Source of the DNA: Planctomycetota bacterium
Lineage (GTDB): Bacteria > Planctomycetota > Planctomycetia > Planctomycetales > Planctomycetaceae
Assembly: GCA_014584345.1 (NCBI GenBank)
Contig: JACTNB010000024.1
Location: forward strand, 62,001-126,000
DNA: 64,000 bases
Direction of reading: 5' to 3'
Part shown: positions 42,900 through 55,571 of the stretch, in pieces
Layout of the letters: the number at the start of each line of letters is the position of its first letter
Numbering within the stretch: position 1 is the first letter of the stretch
The notes under the pieces: model-generated
The model's database searches: none
What the model saw: only the letters and a program-made list of their open reading frames with translations
Told to the model about the DNA's origin: nothing
Program-made: the position numbers and the translations under genes

Positions 42900-43562
42900 A
42901 TGGGAATATGTGTGCATCTCTCGACGATTGCCGCGCTGGCATTCGCCCTTTCGGGTCATAACATGCTTGTCGCACAGCCAATAGGGCCCGTCGATCTGCA
43001 GAAAGCCAGTGACGAGGTCGAGTCACGTTACGGCAACGCGCATCCGGAAATTCAGGAGTATATTCTTTGGACTGCCAGAACGTTTGGCGGATCCAACCTT
43101 TGGCTGAACGAGGATGCTTTTGCTGAATTACCGGATGCGACCCGTGAAAAAAGAGTTCAGCACCTGTCGCAACTGTTGACCGAAGCGGAATATGGCAGGC
43201 ACTTATGCGCGGGACTGGCTGAAGCGAGCGCGTTGAAAGACAAACGCCTCGTTCCCGGTTTGATGAAGGTGGCGGCCTACCATCTGGAAGACCGGGATTA
43301 CGACTGCCGCGCGAAATGGATGGCGGTTGCCGCTCTCGCTCGGCAGGAAGATGACGCTGCTGTTCCCTTGCTGATCAGCCTGGTCGACCATGGCAACCAG
43401 AACACCCGCCATTGGGCAAGGGCTGCACTCTCTCGAAAAACCGGGCAGGATTTTCGGCAAGACAAACAGGCCTGGGCGAAATGGTGGCAAGCACAGGGGC
43501 ACCCGCCGATCGACGATAAATTTCTGAAAGCCTGGAAAAAGCCTGCCGAGGCAGACAATTGA
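42900..43562 (+). CDS. Exported HEAT-repeat-like protein
   Basis: A 220-residue protein with signal peptide MGICVHLSTIAALAFALSGHNMLVA. The mature part has alpha-helical repeats (RHLCAGLAEASALKDKRLVPGLMKVAAYHLEDRDYDCRAKWMAVAALARQEDDAAVPLLISLVDHGNQNTRHWARAALSRKTG), the pattern of PBS/HEAT lyase-type repeats. The C-terminal WWQAQGHPPIDDKFL is typical of short planctomycete exported HEAT proteins. Function unknown; it converges with the big cytochrome gene on the opposite strand. Confidence 0.65.
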   Translation: MGICVHLSTIAALAFALSGHNMLVAQPIGPVDLQKASDEVESRYGNAHPEIQEYILWTARTFGGSNLWLNEDAFAELPDATREKRVQHLSQLLTEAEYGRHLCAGLAEASALKDKRLVPGLMKVAAYHLEDRDYDCRAKWMAVAALARQEDDAAVPLLISLVDHGNQNTRHWARAALSRKTGQDFRQDKQAWAKWWQAQGHPPIDDKFLKAWKKPAEADN

Positions 43563-43698
43563 ATTGGGAGCCTGCAGGTCGAACTGAAACAGGCTCCGAA
43601 TTTGCCCGCATCCCTTTCTCCAGAAGCTTCGCGACCGGGTCACTCGGGGCTTCCGCTTTCGCGGAGCGCCCCGCTCCCGGAGATTTTCCCCTTTTGGT

Positions 43699-47133
<3,435 letters not shown>

Positions 47134-47226
47134 GGTTATTATCCGAGGATTCTAGGCCTGGCCTTCCATGAACACACGGCAGGCTGGTGGGGAGATTCGG
47201 TTGGAATTGTGGAAATCACGCGGGAC

Positions 47227-48219
47227 TTAGCGGCTGGCACCCCATTCCCGCATGATGTCCGCGGCCAGCGGTTGCAGGGATTGCTCGGCCTGTTCGACCA
47301 GTGCGTCGAACTCGTAGATTTCCTTGGCGTTCTGCCCTTGTTCGTGCTTACGGAAACCACGCAGGTACGTCTCGTTTTGCGGGCGGAAACGATGAAAGAA
47401 CAACTCATTCTTCCAGAGAAGTTTGTTCAAGAGGGGTTGGCATACCGCCTGAAATTGCGAATCCCCCAGCAGGAGTTCGTCCCCTCGCTGCAGGCTTTTC
47501 CCAAGGGAACTTGCCAGCACCGTGCCGACTATCCGATAGCCCGACGCATTCAAATGCACGCCGTTGTCCGTCAGGCCACTCCCCTCCCGCTGCCGCAACG
47601 CCAGCACGGGGCCGTACAGATCGACAAACGGCAATTGCTTGCGGAGGCACATCTGTTCGATGCGCGTATTGTAGAGCTGCCGGGTCTGGTTCAGTTCCCG
47701 GGTACTCCCGGCATCGCGATGCACCGCTTCGAGGGGGGTCAGCCCCAGAATCACGATGCGGCGATTTTCCGCCGCCAGATCGTCCAGCAGTTTCTCGTAA
47801 TCCTTCAGAAACGCATCGACCTGACCAGCCCCCTCGTAGGCCGCGTTGTGCCCATAACTGACGAGCAGCAGCGTTGGCTGGAGTAATTTTACGTATTCCT
47901 GAAGGTGTGCGTAGCCTGCTTGCACCGGGCCAAAATAGGCCCGCGATTCCCCCAGCACGTTGTCGCCCGACCAACCCAGGTTCCGCCAGGAAAAGGGGAT
48001 CTCCGGGTGAGACAAACGCAAGGCCAGCTCGATCTGCCCATACGTGTTCTCCCGTTCGATAAACGTGTTCCCCAGCAGCACCACGCGATCGTTCGGCTGC
48101 AGAGACCAGGCCGGTCCAGCGCTGGCAGGCTCCGCTGCAAACAGGCTGGAACAGATGCCACACAGGAAAATCCCGCTCATGAAATAACGCAATCGGACGA
48201 CTGCAAACAGATTCAGCAC
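47227..48219 (-). CDS. Exported GDSL/SGNH-family hydrolase
   Basis: A 330-residue protein with signal peptide (MLNLFAVVRLRYFMSGIFLCGICSSLFA). SGNH blocks: block I NDRVVLLGNTFIERE (with an unusual GNTF in place of GDS), block II RNLGWSGDNVLG, block III VSYGHNAAYEG, block V LTDNGVHLNASG with the Asp/His pair. The catalytic serine of block I is replaced by Thr/Phe context, as seen in many planctomycete members, so activity is uncertain. It is placed 93 bp upstream of the large cytochrome gene, a pairing common in planctomycetes. Confidence 0.75.
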   Translation of the reverse strand: MLNLFAVVRLRYFMSGIFLCGICSSLFAAEPASAGPAWSLQPNDRVVLLGNTFIERENTYGQIELALRLSHPEIPFSWRNLGWSGDNVLGESRAYFGPVQAGYAHLQEYVKLLQPTLLLVSYGHNAAYEGAGQVDAFLKDYEKLLDDLAAENRRIVILGLTPLEAVHRDAGSTRELNQTRQLYNTRIEQMCLRKQLPFVDLYGPVLALRQREGSGLTDNGVHLNASGYRIVGTVLASSLGKSLQRGDELLLGDSQFQAVCQPLLNKLLWKNELFFHRFRPQNETYLRGFRKHEQGQNAKEIYEFDALVEQAEQSLQPLAADIMREWGASR

Positions 48220-48410
48220 GGCTGCACTCCCAGAGGGTACATTATCGAATCAACACAACAAGGATTGTTTATCATAACAGGCCTGCTCGGCCACTCCCAG
48301 TCCACCGGACTGCTGGCAGGGGCTTTTACTCGCGACTCCACCGGGTGGAACCAGCCCCCGGAAACCTTTATACTCACATTTTTCTCACCCGGGAGAGGAT
48401 CAGTCGCGCC

Positions 48411-49409
48411 ATGTCGGATCATGTGGATATCGATGGAGTCCTGCTGCACCTGTCGAAGCCCGATACCACGGAAAGCCCTTGGATTGGTCAGGCGGAGGTG
48501 TTAAAGCAGGTACTCGCCTGCTGGCTGGTGGTCGACGCGCGGGATCAACCCCTCACGCCCCGCCTGATCGGGACCCCCGGAATCGGCAAGACCACGCTCG
48601 CGCAAGCCGCCGCCCGGCAGCGGCAGCAATCGGTTTACATCTATCAATGCACTGCAGATACCCGTCCCGAGGATCTGCTGGTAACTCCCGTACTTGGCGA
48701 AAAAGGGACCATACAGTATCACGCCTCCTCCCTGGTCACCGCGATGATCACGGGAGGAGTTTGCATACTCGACGAGGGGAACCGCATGAACGAGAAATCG
48801 TGGGCCTCGCTGGCCCCGCTGCTCGATCATCGGCGTTACGTCGAATCGATCGTGGCGGGGATCACGATCAAGGCCTCGCCCCATTTTCGCTGTGCGGTGA
48901 CCATGAACGATGATGAATCGACATTCGAAATTCCCGATTACATCCTGAGCCGCCTGCAGCCCACGCTGACACTGGGCTTCCCCAGTCGCGAGGACGAATT
49001 GGCCATCCTCAAGTATCACTTGCCCTTCGCCCAGGCGGAGTTGCTGAATCTGACGGTCGAATTCCTGCAGCAATCGCATGACTTGAAGCTCGACTTCTCC
49101 ACCCGCGACGGCCTCAACGTGTTGCGGTATGCCCTCAAGCGGATCGTCCAGGACCAAGATCATCCCCTCGCGCGGGACGACGTCTGGCGCGAGGCTCTCG
49201 AAAGCTGCCTCGGGCAGGATGCCATCGATCTCGAATCGCTGGCCCGCCGAAAAAATCAGGCCCTGGGGGGGAACATTCTCCCGATGGGACTGGGGGATTT
49301 CTTCTTCAACCCCGAAGACCCGCTGCATCCCGATTACGAGGGCGAGGATGACGACGAGGATTTCGAAGACGACGACTACGACGATCTCGACAGCGAACAC
49401 GAATCCTAG
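48411..49409 (+). CDS. MoxR/AAA_5-type ATPase with acidic tail
   Basis: A 332-residue AAA+ ATPase starting at ATG 48411. Walker A is GTPGIGKTT near residue 60, Walker B is GVCILDEGNRMNE near 118, and sensor motifs appear in RCAVTMNDDESTFEIPDYILSRLQPTLTLGF. The C-terminal 20 residues are almost all Asp/Glu. MoxR ATPases usually work with VWA-domain proteins as chaperones or for cell-envelope or metal insertion, but no VWA gene is adjacent. The next gene, a methyltransferase, follows after 100 bp. Confidence 0.8.
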   Translation: MSDHVDIDGVLLHLSKPDTTESPWIGQAEVLKQVLACWLVVDARDQPLTPRLIGTPGIGKTTLAQAAARQRQQSVYIYQCTADTRPEDLLVTPVLGEKGTIQYHASSLVTAMITGGVCILDEGNRMNEKSWASLAPLLDHRRYVESIVAGITIKASPHFRCAVTMNDDESTFEIPDYILSRLQPTLTLGFPSREDELAILKYHLPFAQAELLNLTVEFLQQSHDLKLDFSTRDGLNVLRYALKRIVQDQDHPLARDDVWREALESCLGQDAIDLESLARRKNQALGGNILPMGLGDFFFNPEDPLHPDYEGEDDDEDFEDDDYDDLDSEHES

Positions 49410-49509
49410 CCGGCTCCCATCGCTTGCGTTTGACCGCGAAACGGTGCACGCGATGGACTTGCCCCGGGAAACGGGGCCCGGTTTTGTCCCGCTTCCCGTT
49501 AACCGAACC

Positions 49510-50742
49510 ATGACCCAAGACCTCGCTTCACTTTGGACTCTGCTCGAAACCCACTGGCGGGAGGCCTCGCTGCTTGCCCTTTCGCTGACAGGACCCCGCG
49601 AGAAGTCTTCCGACCTGCCGCGACGTTTCGACGTGCGCCCCGTGACGATCGCCGGACAGTTGCTCCTGCAATGGACCGCCACCGATGCCCGTAAACGTCA
49701 AACCCACCAGAACCTGAACTGGCAAGATTCCCTCGGGAAATTGCACGCGCTGTTTGGCCCGCAATTCTCCAGCGCCCATTTGAAAACGGCTCGCGAGGAC
49801 GTGCAGATTCGCCTGCTCGATTCCGGGCGGCTCCAACTGAAGCACACCTCCCGCAATTCCGCCCCCCACGCCGTGTCCGCCAACACCTCCGGCATGGCAT
49901 CTCATAACCAGTCGCGCGGGTATCTGTTGCCCGAGGGTCGGCCGATCCCCTTTCTCAAGGCCACCGGCATCATGACCGAAACGGGCCAGGTAAGGCAGGC
50001 CATGTACCGCAAATTTCGACAGATCAATCGCTTCGTCGAATTTGTGTTCGATCTCCGCGACCGCTTTCCCCGCGATCGCCCCGTGCGGATCGTGGATTAC
50101 GGCTGCGGCAAAAGTTATCTCACGTTTGCCGTCCGGCATCTGCTCGTGGAGACACTCGGGCTTCGCGTGGACATGCTCGGTCTGGATTCCAACCCCGACG
50201 TCATCGCCGCCTGCCTGAAGACCCGCGAACAACTCGGGTGGACCGATCTCGATTTCCAGGTGAATTCGATCGCGCAAGCCGAGATGCAACCCCCGATCGA
50301 TCTGGCCCTCTGGCTGCATGCCTGCGATACAGCCACCGACCAGGCCATTGCCCGGTCCGTGCAACTCGAAGCCGAGCTGATCCTGGCGGTCCCCTGTTGC
50401 CAGCATGAATTGCATCATCAATTGCAAAACGAGATGCTGGCCCCGCTGCTCGCGCATGGCATCCTCCGCGAACGCCTCGCAGCCCTCTGCACCGACGCTC
50501 TCCGCGCCCAGCTTCTCGAGGCACACGGTTATCGCACGCAGGTGATGGAATTCATCGATCTCGAACATACCGCCAAAAATCTGCTGTTGCGGGCCTGCCG
50601 CGGGCAGCAAAGTATCACGCAGCGGACGGAGGCCTGGAACAAGTACCTGGCGCTGAAACAGGGGCTGCAGATCTCGCACTTTGCCCTCGAACACTTACTG
50701 GGGAATCCCTTCGACGGCACAGCCTCCCCTACCCGCGAGTGA
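49510..50742 (+). CDS. SAM-dependent methyltransferase (Methyltransf_32-type)
   Basis: A 410-residue protein from ATG 49510 (ATG 49453 is the alternative). Residues about 1-150 form a non-catalytic N-terminal region (LQLKHTSRNSAPHAVSANTSGMASHNQSRGYLLPEGRPIPFLKATGIMTETGQVRQAMYRKFRQINRFVEFV). The Rossmann core starts with IVDYGCGKSYLTFAVRHLL near 195, then MLGLDSNPDVIAACLKTREQLGWTDLDFQ and an ALWLHACDTATDQAIARS motif, as in PF13679. A CCQHEL motif follows near 295. These proteins methylate RNA or protein; the substrate cannot be told. It stands in the same direction as the MoxR ATPase. Confidence 0.75.
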   Translation: MTQDLASLWTLLETHWREASLLALSLTGPREKSSDLPRRFDVRPVTIAGQLLLQWTATDARKRQTHQNLNWQDSLGKLHALFGPQFSSAHLKTAREDVQIRLLDSGRLQLKHTSRNSAPHAVSANTSGMASHNQSRGYLLPEGRPIPFLKATGIMTETGQVRQAMYRKFRQINRFVEFVFDLRDRFPRDRPVRIVDYGCGKSYLTFAVRHLLVETLGLRVDMLGLDSNPDVIAACLKTREQLGWTDLDFQVNSIAQAEMQPPIDLALWLHACDTATDQAIARSVQLEAELILAVPCCQHELHHQLQNEMLAPLLAHGILRERLAALCTDALRAQLLEAHGYRTQVMEFIDLEHTAKNLLLRACRGQQSITQRTEAWNKYLALKQGLQISHFALEHLLGNPFDGTASPTRE

Positions 50743-51000
50743 CTCCAGCAATGCGCTGATTCCTGATACCTATAATCGGAATGGCTGCTTGCCCCCCCAG
50801 GCGAGACTTTCCCGTCCGGGCCGTTCGTCTTTTCGCGGGGGCCTCGCTATAGTTGGAATTTCCGTCCCAGGGCACTTGCCAACATCATCGATTCCAAGTC
50901 TGGATACGGTGCCAGGGGATATTTCGTGCTGCTTCCCTTTTTGCCGATCGTCGCGAAAGCCCGTGGGCAGCATCCTTTTCCGGCAAGCAGGAGTGTCGAC

Positions 51001-52047
51001 ATGCACGACGAAGCCGCCCGAGCAAGAATTCAAACCATCTGCCTGATGATCCTGGCCACGACGGCGATCATGTATGCGATTTACTGGCTGCGACCGGTGC
51101 TGGTCCCGTTCGTAATTGCCGTGTTCGTAGTGAGCGGCATTGCTCCGGTGCTCGATATGCTGCAGCGCCGCTTGCGGGTGAATCGACTGGTGGCAGCCGG
51201 AATTGCCTTTGTCGCGGGGTTGCTGGTGCTGCTGCTGTTGGGGGGGACTCTTTGGGCTTCCACGATTGAACTGCGGGAATCGGCTCCCGCGTATCGCCAG
51301 CGGATCCAGGAATTGCTCCGGGCCGTGGAAGATCTGCTCCCCCCCGCGCTGACCGGTTCGACCGGACTGTCTTCATCGCTCGACAATCCGCACACTCCGT
51401 TTTCCAGCGATTCCGTGGTGCGCGAGGCAATTGGCGCGGTTTCCTCCTCCCTGTTCGATCTGGCAACCACTAGCGTGGTCGTGCTGATATACGTCTTCTT
51501 TCTGTTGCTGGGAGCGACGGAATCGACGCGGCTTGCGCCGACCTGGATCGAAATCGACGGGCAGATCCGGGAATACCTGCGAGTGAAAACGGTGATCTCC
51601 CTGTTGACTGGGCTGGTGTACGGCGGCGTGCTGGCGCTGCTGGGCATTCCGATGGCGACAACCTTTGGCGTGCTCGCCTTTCTACTGAATTACATTCCGA
51701 ACATCGGCCCCCTGATTGCGACCGTTCTGCCAATTCCACTGATCGTGTTTCATCCCGAAGCGGGGGTGCTATGGATGATCGCCGCGATCCTGCTGGCTGC
51801 CGGCATCCAGTTCATCAGTGGAAACGTGATCGAGCCGCAATGGATGGGTGATTCCACGGATCTGCACCCGATAGTCGTGCTGCTGGCATTGATGTTCTGG
51901 GGCATGATGTGGGGTATTGTCGGCATGTTTCTGGCGACCCCGATCACCGCCGGGATACGCATCGTGCTGGAAAAGCTCGATGCCACACGCCCGTTGGCCG
52001 ACCTGCTGGCGGGTCGCACGTTTGCGAAGACGCCTGCCTCGGGCTAG
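51001..52047 (+). CDS. AI-2E-family (PerM/YdiK) membrane transporter
   Basis: A 348-residue membrane protein with ATG 51001 after CAGGAG. It shows the family layout: two N-terminal helices (LMILATTAIMYAIYWLRPVLVPFVIAVFVVSGIAPVLDMLQRR), then LVAAGIAFVAGLLVLLLLGGTLW, a soluble middle loop (about 100-170), and the conserved C-terminal block with VIYGGVLALLGIPMATTFGVLAFLLNYIPNIGPLIATVLPIPL, NVIEPQWMGDSTDLHPIVVLLALMFWGMMWGIVGMFLATPITAGIRIV. It moves an unknown substrate, in some members AI-2. An exported protein gene follows after 45 bp. Confidence 0.85.
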   Translation: MHDEAARARIQTICLMILATTAIMYAIYWLRPVLVPFVIAVFVVSGIAPVLDMLQRRLRVNRLVAAGIAFVAGLLVLLLLGGTLWASTIELRESAPAYRQRIQELLRAVEDLLPPALTGSTGLSSSLDNPHTPFSSDSVVREAIGAVSSSLFDLATTSVVVLIYVFFLLLGATESTRLAPTWIEIDGQIREYLRVKTVISLLTGLVYGGVLALLGIPMATTFGVLAFLLNYIPNIGPLIATVLPIPLIVFHPEAGVLWMIAAILLAAGIQFISGNVIEPQWMGDSTDLHPIVVLLALMFWGMMWGIVGMFLATPITAGIRIVLEKLDATRPLADLLAGRTFAKTPASG

Positions 52048-52092
52048 CATGCGTCTGAGGAAGGATGATTCACATTCACGGGAGGGAAGCGG

Positions 52093-53049
52093 ATGTCTCG
52101 GAGCAGGAATCGTCTGTGTGTCGCGCTGGCGGCAGGGATACTCTCGCTGGTATTGAACGATCCCTTGTGGGCGCAAACTCGTCCCCGGCCCGGACGTGGG
52201 GGATTGCAGTTGCAGCAGCGCCTCGAATCCCGACTCCGCGAGGACCTGCTTGCTGCCCTGAAATTGCTGGAGCAGGATTACGGCACCTTTGCCGAGAACT
52301 GCCTTGTTCCCGATGCAACGTCTCCCCCCCTTCCCGCAGAGGAAATCCGGAGACTGCACGCCGTGTTGAGCCTGTTCGCCGAACAGCCGGTGCAACTGTT
52401 CGAATCCGGGACGGAAGCGGAATCCCGGGTGAAAATTACTCCCGAGGTCGCGCGGAAACTGAGCCCGCCCCCTCCTCCGAAAACTCCCCCGGCGACTTCC
52501 GGCCGGGAGACCCCGCAGGCCGCGGGATACGGGGACGATCCCCAGCGCGCGCTGGCCGCCGCCATTCGCGACCTGGAGGCCGGTAACTATCGGAAATTCC
52601 TGCGGAGCATGTACCCGCTGGCGGAACTGGAACGCCTGCAGGCCAGCGGGCAGGAAGACGCCTGCCTCAAACGCTTCGCCGAGGACACAGTTCAACTCCA
52701 GTTGATGATCGACGATTTGCAGCGGATGACGCGTGAAAAACCGGAATTCACCACGGAAAACGGCATCCGGTACGCCGTTTACGCCATCGAAACCGACCCG
52801 AAGAGTCTGAATTCAAGGGACAGCCGTTATAAAATCGAGCGGTTGCTGCCTCCTCCCCCGCGGGTTTGTATCCTGGAAATGAGTGGCGGTCACTGGCGGC
52901 TGCACGATGGCAACCGCGAGGCACGCGAGCAGGTGAAACATCAACGGCGACCCGCCGCCGAAGAGGGGACAATCGGCCTCCGCTGGCAGCGAACCGATGC
53001 GGGCTGGCGTCTTTCCGAAATCCCGTTCTTCGAGGACCTCTCGCGTTGA
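52093..53049 (+). CDS. Exported protein of unknown function
   Basis: A 318-residue protein with GGGAGGGAAG before ATG 52093 and a signal peptide ending at NDPLWAQ. It has a helical region (LQLQQRLESRLREDLLAALKLLEQDYGTFAENCLV), a Pro-rich linker near residue 120-140 (KLSPPPPPKTPPATSG), and an alpha/beta C-terminal part (AAIRDLEAGNYRKFLRSMYPLAELERLQASGQEDACLKRFAEDTVQLQLMIDDLQRMTREKPEF...). I do not recognise a family. It follows the transporter gene by 45 bp. Confidence 0.55.
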   Translation: MSRSRNRLCVALAAGILSLVLNDPLWAQTRPRPGRGGLQLQQRLESRLREDLLAALKLLEQDYGTFAENCLVPDATSPPLPAEEIRRLHAVLSLFAEQPVQLFESGTEAESRVKITPEVARKLSPPPPPKTPPATSGRETPQAAGYGDDPQRALAAAIRDLEAGNYRKFLRSMYPLAELERLQASGQEDACLKRFAEDTVQLQLMIDDLQRMTREKPEFTTENGIRYAVYAIETDPKSLNSRDSRYKIERLLPPPPRVCILEMSGGHWRLHDGNREAREQVKHQRRPAAEEGTIGLRWQRTDAGWRLSEIPFFEDLSR

Positions 53050-53137
53050 GCCCCGTAGCGCGCTGCTCCCAGGTTCTTTCCGTATGTTCCGTAGGACGAA
53101 ACTCAGCAACACAACCCCGGTGGACCAGGAGTGTACC

Positions 53138-54049
53138 ATGCGACGGCAATCTGCCCGAACGGGCTTCACGGTGATGGAACTGGCGATTACGTGTGCCATC
53201 CTGGCAACCGCCTTCACCCTGGTGTTGCCCGCGGTGCAGCGCGCCAGGGTTCAGTCCCGAAGTTCCCAATGCAAGAACAACCTTAAAATCATCGGACTCG
53301 CGTTGCACAACTATTACGATACTTACAATACCTTTCCCCCCGGATGGATTCGCAAAACTCCTTATGCCCAGTCGCCCAGTGCATTTGGCTGGCAGGTCTC
53401 GATCCTGCCGTTCGTCGAACAGGGCCAGTTGTTCGACGAGCTTTACGGGCATATGAGTTATCCTTTCGAGGCCGGCGCGTTCGACCGGCCTGACAGAAAA
53501 CTGCTGGAACAACCCCTCGCCGTCTTTCGTTGCCCGGCGGATACCACGGGGGAACCCAACACCATGCGGGGCCGCTGGGGCACCTCGAACTACTCGGGCA
53601 ACTTTGGCAGCGACCCGATTCCGCGGCTCTTGCCGCTGACCGGATCCATGTATTGGCCCGGGGCGGAATCGACCCCCACGTCGACTCCGGGCCTCTTCTC
53701 GTGGAACAGTTCGACGAGATTCAGGGACATCGTCGACGGGTCCAGCAATACATTCCTGGTGGGGGAACGCGCACTGTCGAGCAGCGCGGGCATCTGGCCA
53801 GGCGTCCGTTCGAACAGTGCGGAAACCGATGCCGTGACCGATACCAGTCCAGGCAACGAAATCAACTCCGGACCCAATGCGTTTTCCAGTCAGCACAAGG
53901 GAGGCTCCCACTTTGTGTTCTGCGATGGGGCGGTGTTTTTCATCAACGAAAAAATCGCCTCGCGGGGAACTGGGGCACGAGAGGCCGAGGGAATATATCA
54001 AAATCTCGGGAATCGACAGGACGGACATCCCGCCCGATTCCTGGAATGA
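53138..54049 (+). CDS. DUF1559 prepilin-type protein
   Basis: A 303-residue protein typical of planctomycetes. The N-terminal pilin-like segment GFTVMELAITCAILATAFTLVLPAVQRA has the type IV prepilin form, with the peptidase site before FTVME. Then follows RSSQCKNNLKIIGLALHNYYDTYNTFPPG and, near residue 260, the HKGGSHFVFCDGAVFFI motif with the H-x9-DG mark of the family. ATG 53138 lies with GGAG upstream. The protein is cell-surface or secreted by a type II-like route; the role is unknown. Confidence 0.85.
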   Translation: MRRQSARTGFTVMELAITCAILATAFTLVLPAVQRARVQSRSSQCKNNLKIIGLALHNYYDTYNTFPPGWIRKTPYAQSPSAFGWQVSILPFVEQGQLFDELYGHMSYPFEAGAFDRPDRKLLEQPLAVFRCPADTTGEPNTMRGRWGTSNYSGNFGSDPIPRLLPLTGSMYWPGAESTPTSTPGLFSWNSSTRFRDIVDGSSNTFLVGERALSSSAGIWPGVRSNSAETDAVTDTSPGNEINSGPNAFSSQHKGGSHFVFCDGAVFFINEKIASRGTGAREAEGIYQNLGNRQDGHPARFLE

Positions 54050-54084
54050 ATTCGGATCCGGACCTTCCGGACGGAGTTTAATAC

Positions 54085-54495
54085 TTGGTGGTACCCGTGG
54101 AAGACGCCAATCCGCTGCCGTCCGATGACGAGTTGGAGCTCGAATCGGAACTCCCCCCGCGCCAGGACCGTTACCGCCTGCCCCGGCGGGTCGTGCTGGT
54201 TTACAATCTGTTTCTGCTGATCTACCTGTTGCAGCGGACGGAGTACGCGCGGGTAAATAACCAGCCGGTCTCCTCCTGGCTGGTGTTGCCGGTGTTGCTG
54301 CTCTCGGGGCTGGGGGGCTTTCTGGGAGGCCGCTGGCTAAGTCCCTTTGCCGGGATCTGGTTGGCGGGTGTCGCCGGTTTTTTCGCGAGTTACGTGGGCC
54401 TCTCCGGTCCCTATGGCGCGGTGGTGGGACTCATCACGGGGCTGATCGTGGTGCTGCTGCAGATCGAGTTCTCCTCGGGAAACGAAGAAGAATAG
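54085..54495 (+). CDS. Small membrane protein
   Basis: A 136-residue protein with non-ATG start (TTG 54085, or GTG 54088/54097; GGAG at 54072-54075 upstream). It has a short acidic N-terminus and three hydrophobic segments: VVLVYNLFLLIYLLQ (about 38-52), SWLVLPVLLLSGLGGFLGGRWLSPFAGIWLAGVAGFF (about 65-100), and AVVGLITGLIVVLLQI (about 112-128). No family is recognised. It follows the DUF1559 gene by 35 bp. Confidence 0.55.
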   Translation: MVVPVEDANPLPSDDELELESELPPRQDRYRLPRRVVLVYNLFLLIYLLQRTEYARVNNQPVSSWLVLPVLLLSGLGGFLGGRWLSPFAGIWLAGVAGFFASYVGLSGPYGAVVGLITGLIVVLLQIEFSSGNEEE

Positions 54496-54508
54496 CCAAT
54501 CGCCCCTA

Positions 54509-54650
54509 AACTAGCCGCGCCCGTCAGGAAGCGGGCTACGTTTGAGTCTCATTAACCCCATAGGCATCCACTCCGGTGGACTATGCGTCGGCCGTGTGAT
54601 TGCGAGTTGTTGCGCCCGCGTGGCCCGCTTCCTCACGGGCGCGGCTAGTA
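54509..54650. repeat. 142-bp element with 30-bp terminal inverted repeats (copy 2)
   Basis: Left end AACTAGCCGCGCCCGTCAGG... (54509-54538) and right end (54621-54650) are inverted copies. The interior is homologous, in opposite orientation, to that of the element at 60761: both share GCAATCAC, CGTCC/CGGCC, a CCACCG-AGTGG centre and ACTCAAACG at one edge. It starts 14 bp after the membrane-protein stop. Confidence 0.85.
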
Positions 54651-54716
54651 ACCCCTTTGCGATGCAAATACCGGGACATGTCTTCGGCCCAGGGCCCCCC
54701 CGCTCGTATTGCAGCA

Positions 54717-55571
54717 TTATCCCGCAGGGGCCATGCACTGGCAGCGTGGGCAATAAAACGTCGAGCGCTGCGCCTGCACGACGCGGACGATTCTCGCTTT
54801 CCGGCAGGTAGCACAGAGACATTCCCCCTTGCCGTACACACGATGCTCGTTCTGATACCCGCCGTCCTGGTTGAGGGCGTTTCGGTACGTCCCATCCGCC
54901 AGCGTGGATCCCTCGTATTGAATCGCCTTCTCCAACACGGCTCGCGTGGCCGAGTGCAGTCTACGCAACTCGACTTCCGACAGTCGATTGGCCGCCAGAA
55001 ACGGGGAGATCCGCGCCTGATGCAGGATTTCGCTGGCATACAGATTTCCAATGCCCGCCACCCGCTTCTGATCCAGCAAGGCGACCTTGATCGGCCGACT
55101 GGTTCCCGCCAGGCTGTGTTGCCACAACCGAGGTGTCATCTCCAGTGCGTCCGGACCAAGGACCCTCGGACCGAGCAGGCGGGCTCGTTCCTCCAGGGTA
55201 TAAAGCCGCAGGGTCCCGAGTCCCCGGCGATCCCAGAACCACAACGCGTACCGCTCTCGGCCTCGTTTCAAATCCCAGCGAAATCGGAGATGTGCGGTGC
55301 TCGGCGGGTCGGAGAGCAGCATTAAGCCGGTCATGCGGGGTTCGATCACAAACAGATCGCTGCTATCCAGCTCGATCAGGACCCGTTTTGCGAGCCGATT
55401 GACGGCACGTATCCGACACCCCCCGGTGCGCCGCTGGATTTCGGAGGGGTCGGGGGAGATGTCGATTGGCTTGCGCGTGCAAGGGCAGGGGAGGGCCTGG
55501 AGAATCGTAGCGCCGACCAGGGCTTCGCGAATACCGCGGACCATCGTTTCCACTTCGGGGAGTTCTGGCAT
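54717..55571 (-). CDS. mutM: Formamidopyrimidine-DNA glycosylase
   Basis: A 284-residue enzyme starting at ATG 55571 (MPELPEVE, with catalytic Pro2 and Glu3). Other features: VLIELDSSDLFVIEPRMTGLM, the H2TH region with KVALLDQKRVAGIGNLYASEILHQARISP, and the C-terminal zinc finger CATCRKARIVRVVQAQRSTFYCPRCQ. It removes oxidised purines such as 8-oxoguanine from DNA and cuts the strand. The next start upstream in frame (55589) would add six residues that do not fit the family, so 55571 is used. Confidence 0.95.
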   Translation of the reverse strand: MPELPEVETMVRGIREALVGATILQALPCPCTRKPIDISPDPSEIQRRTGGCRIRAVNRLAKRVLIELDSSDLFVIEPRMTGLMLLSDPPSTAHLRFRWDLKRGRERYALWFWDRRGLGTLRLYTLEERARLLGPRVLGPDALEMTPRLWQHSLAGTSRPIKVALLDQKRVAGIGNLYASEILHQARISPFLAANRLSEVELRRLHSATRAVLEKAIQYEGSTLADGTYRNALNQDGGYQNEHRVYGKGECLCATCRKARIVRVVQAQRSTFYCPRCQCMAPAG

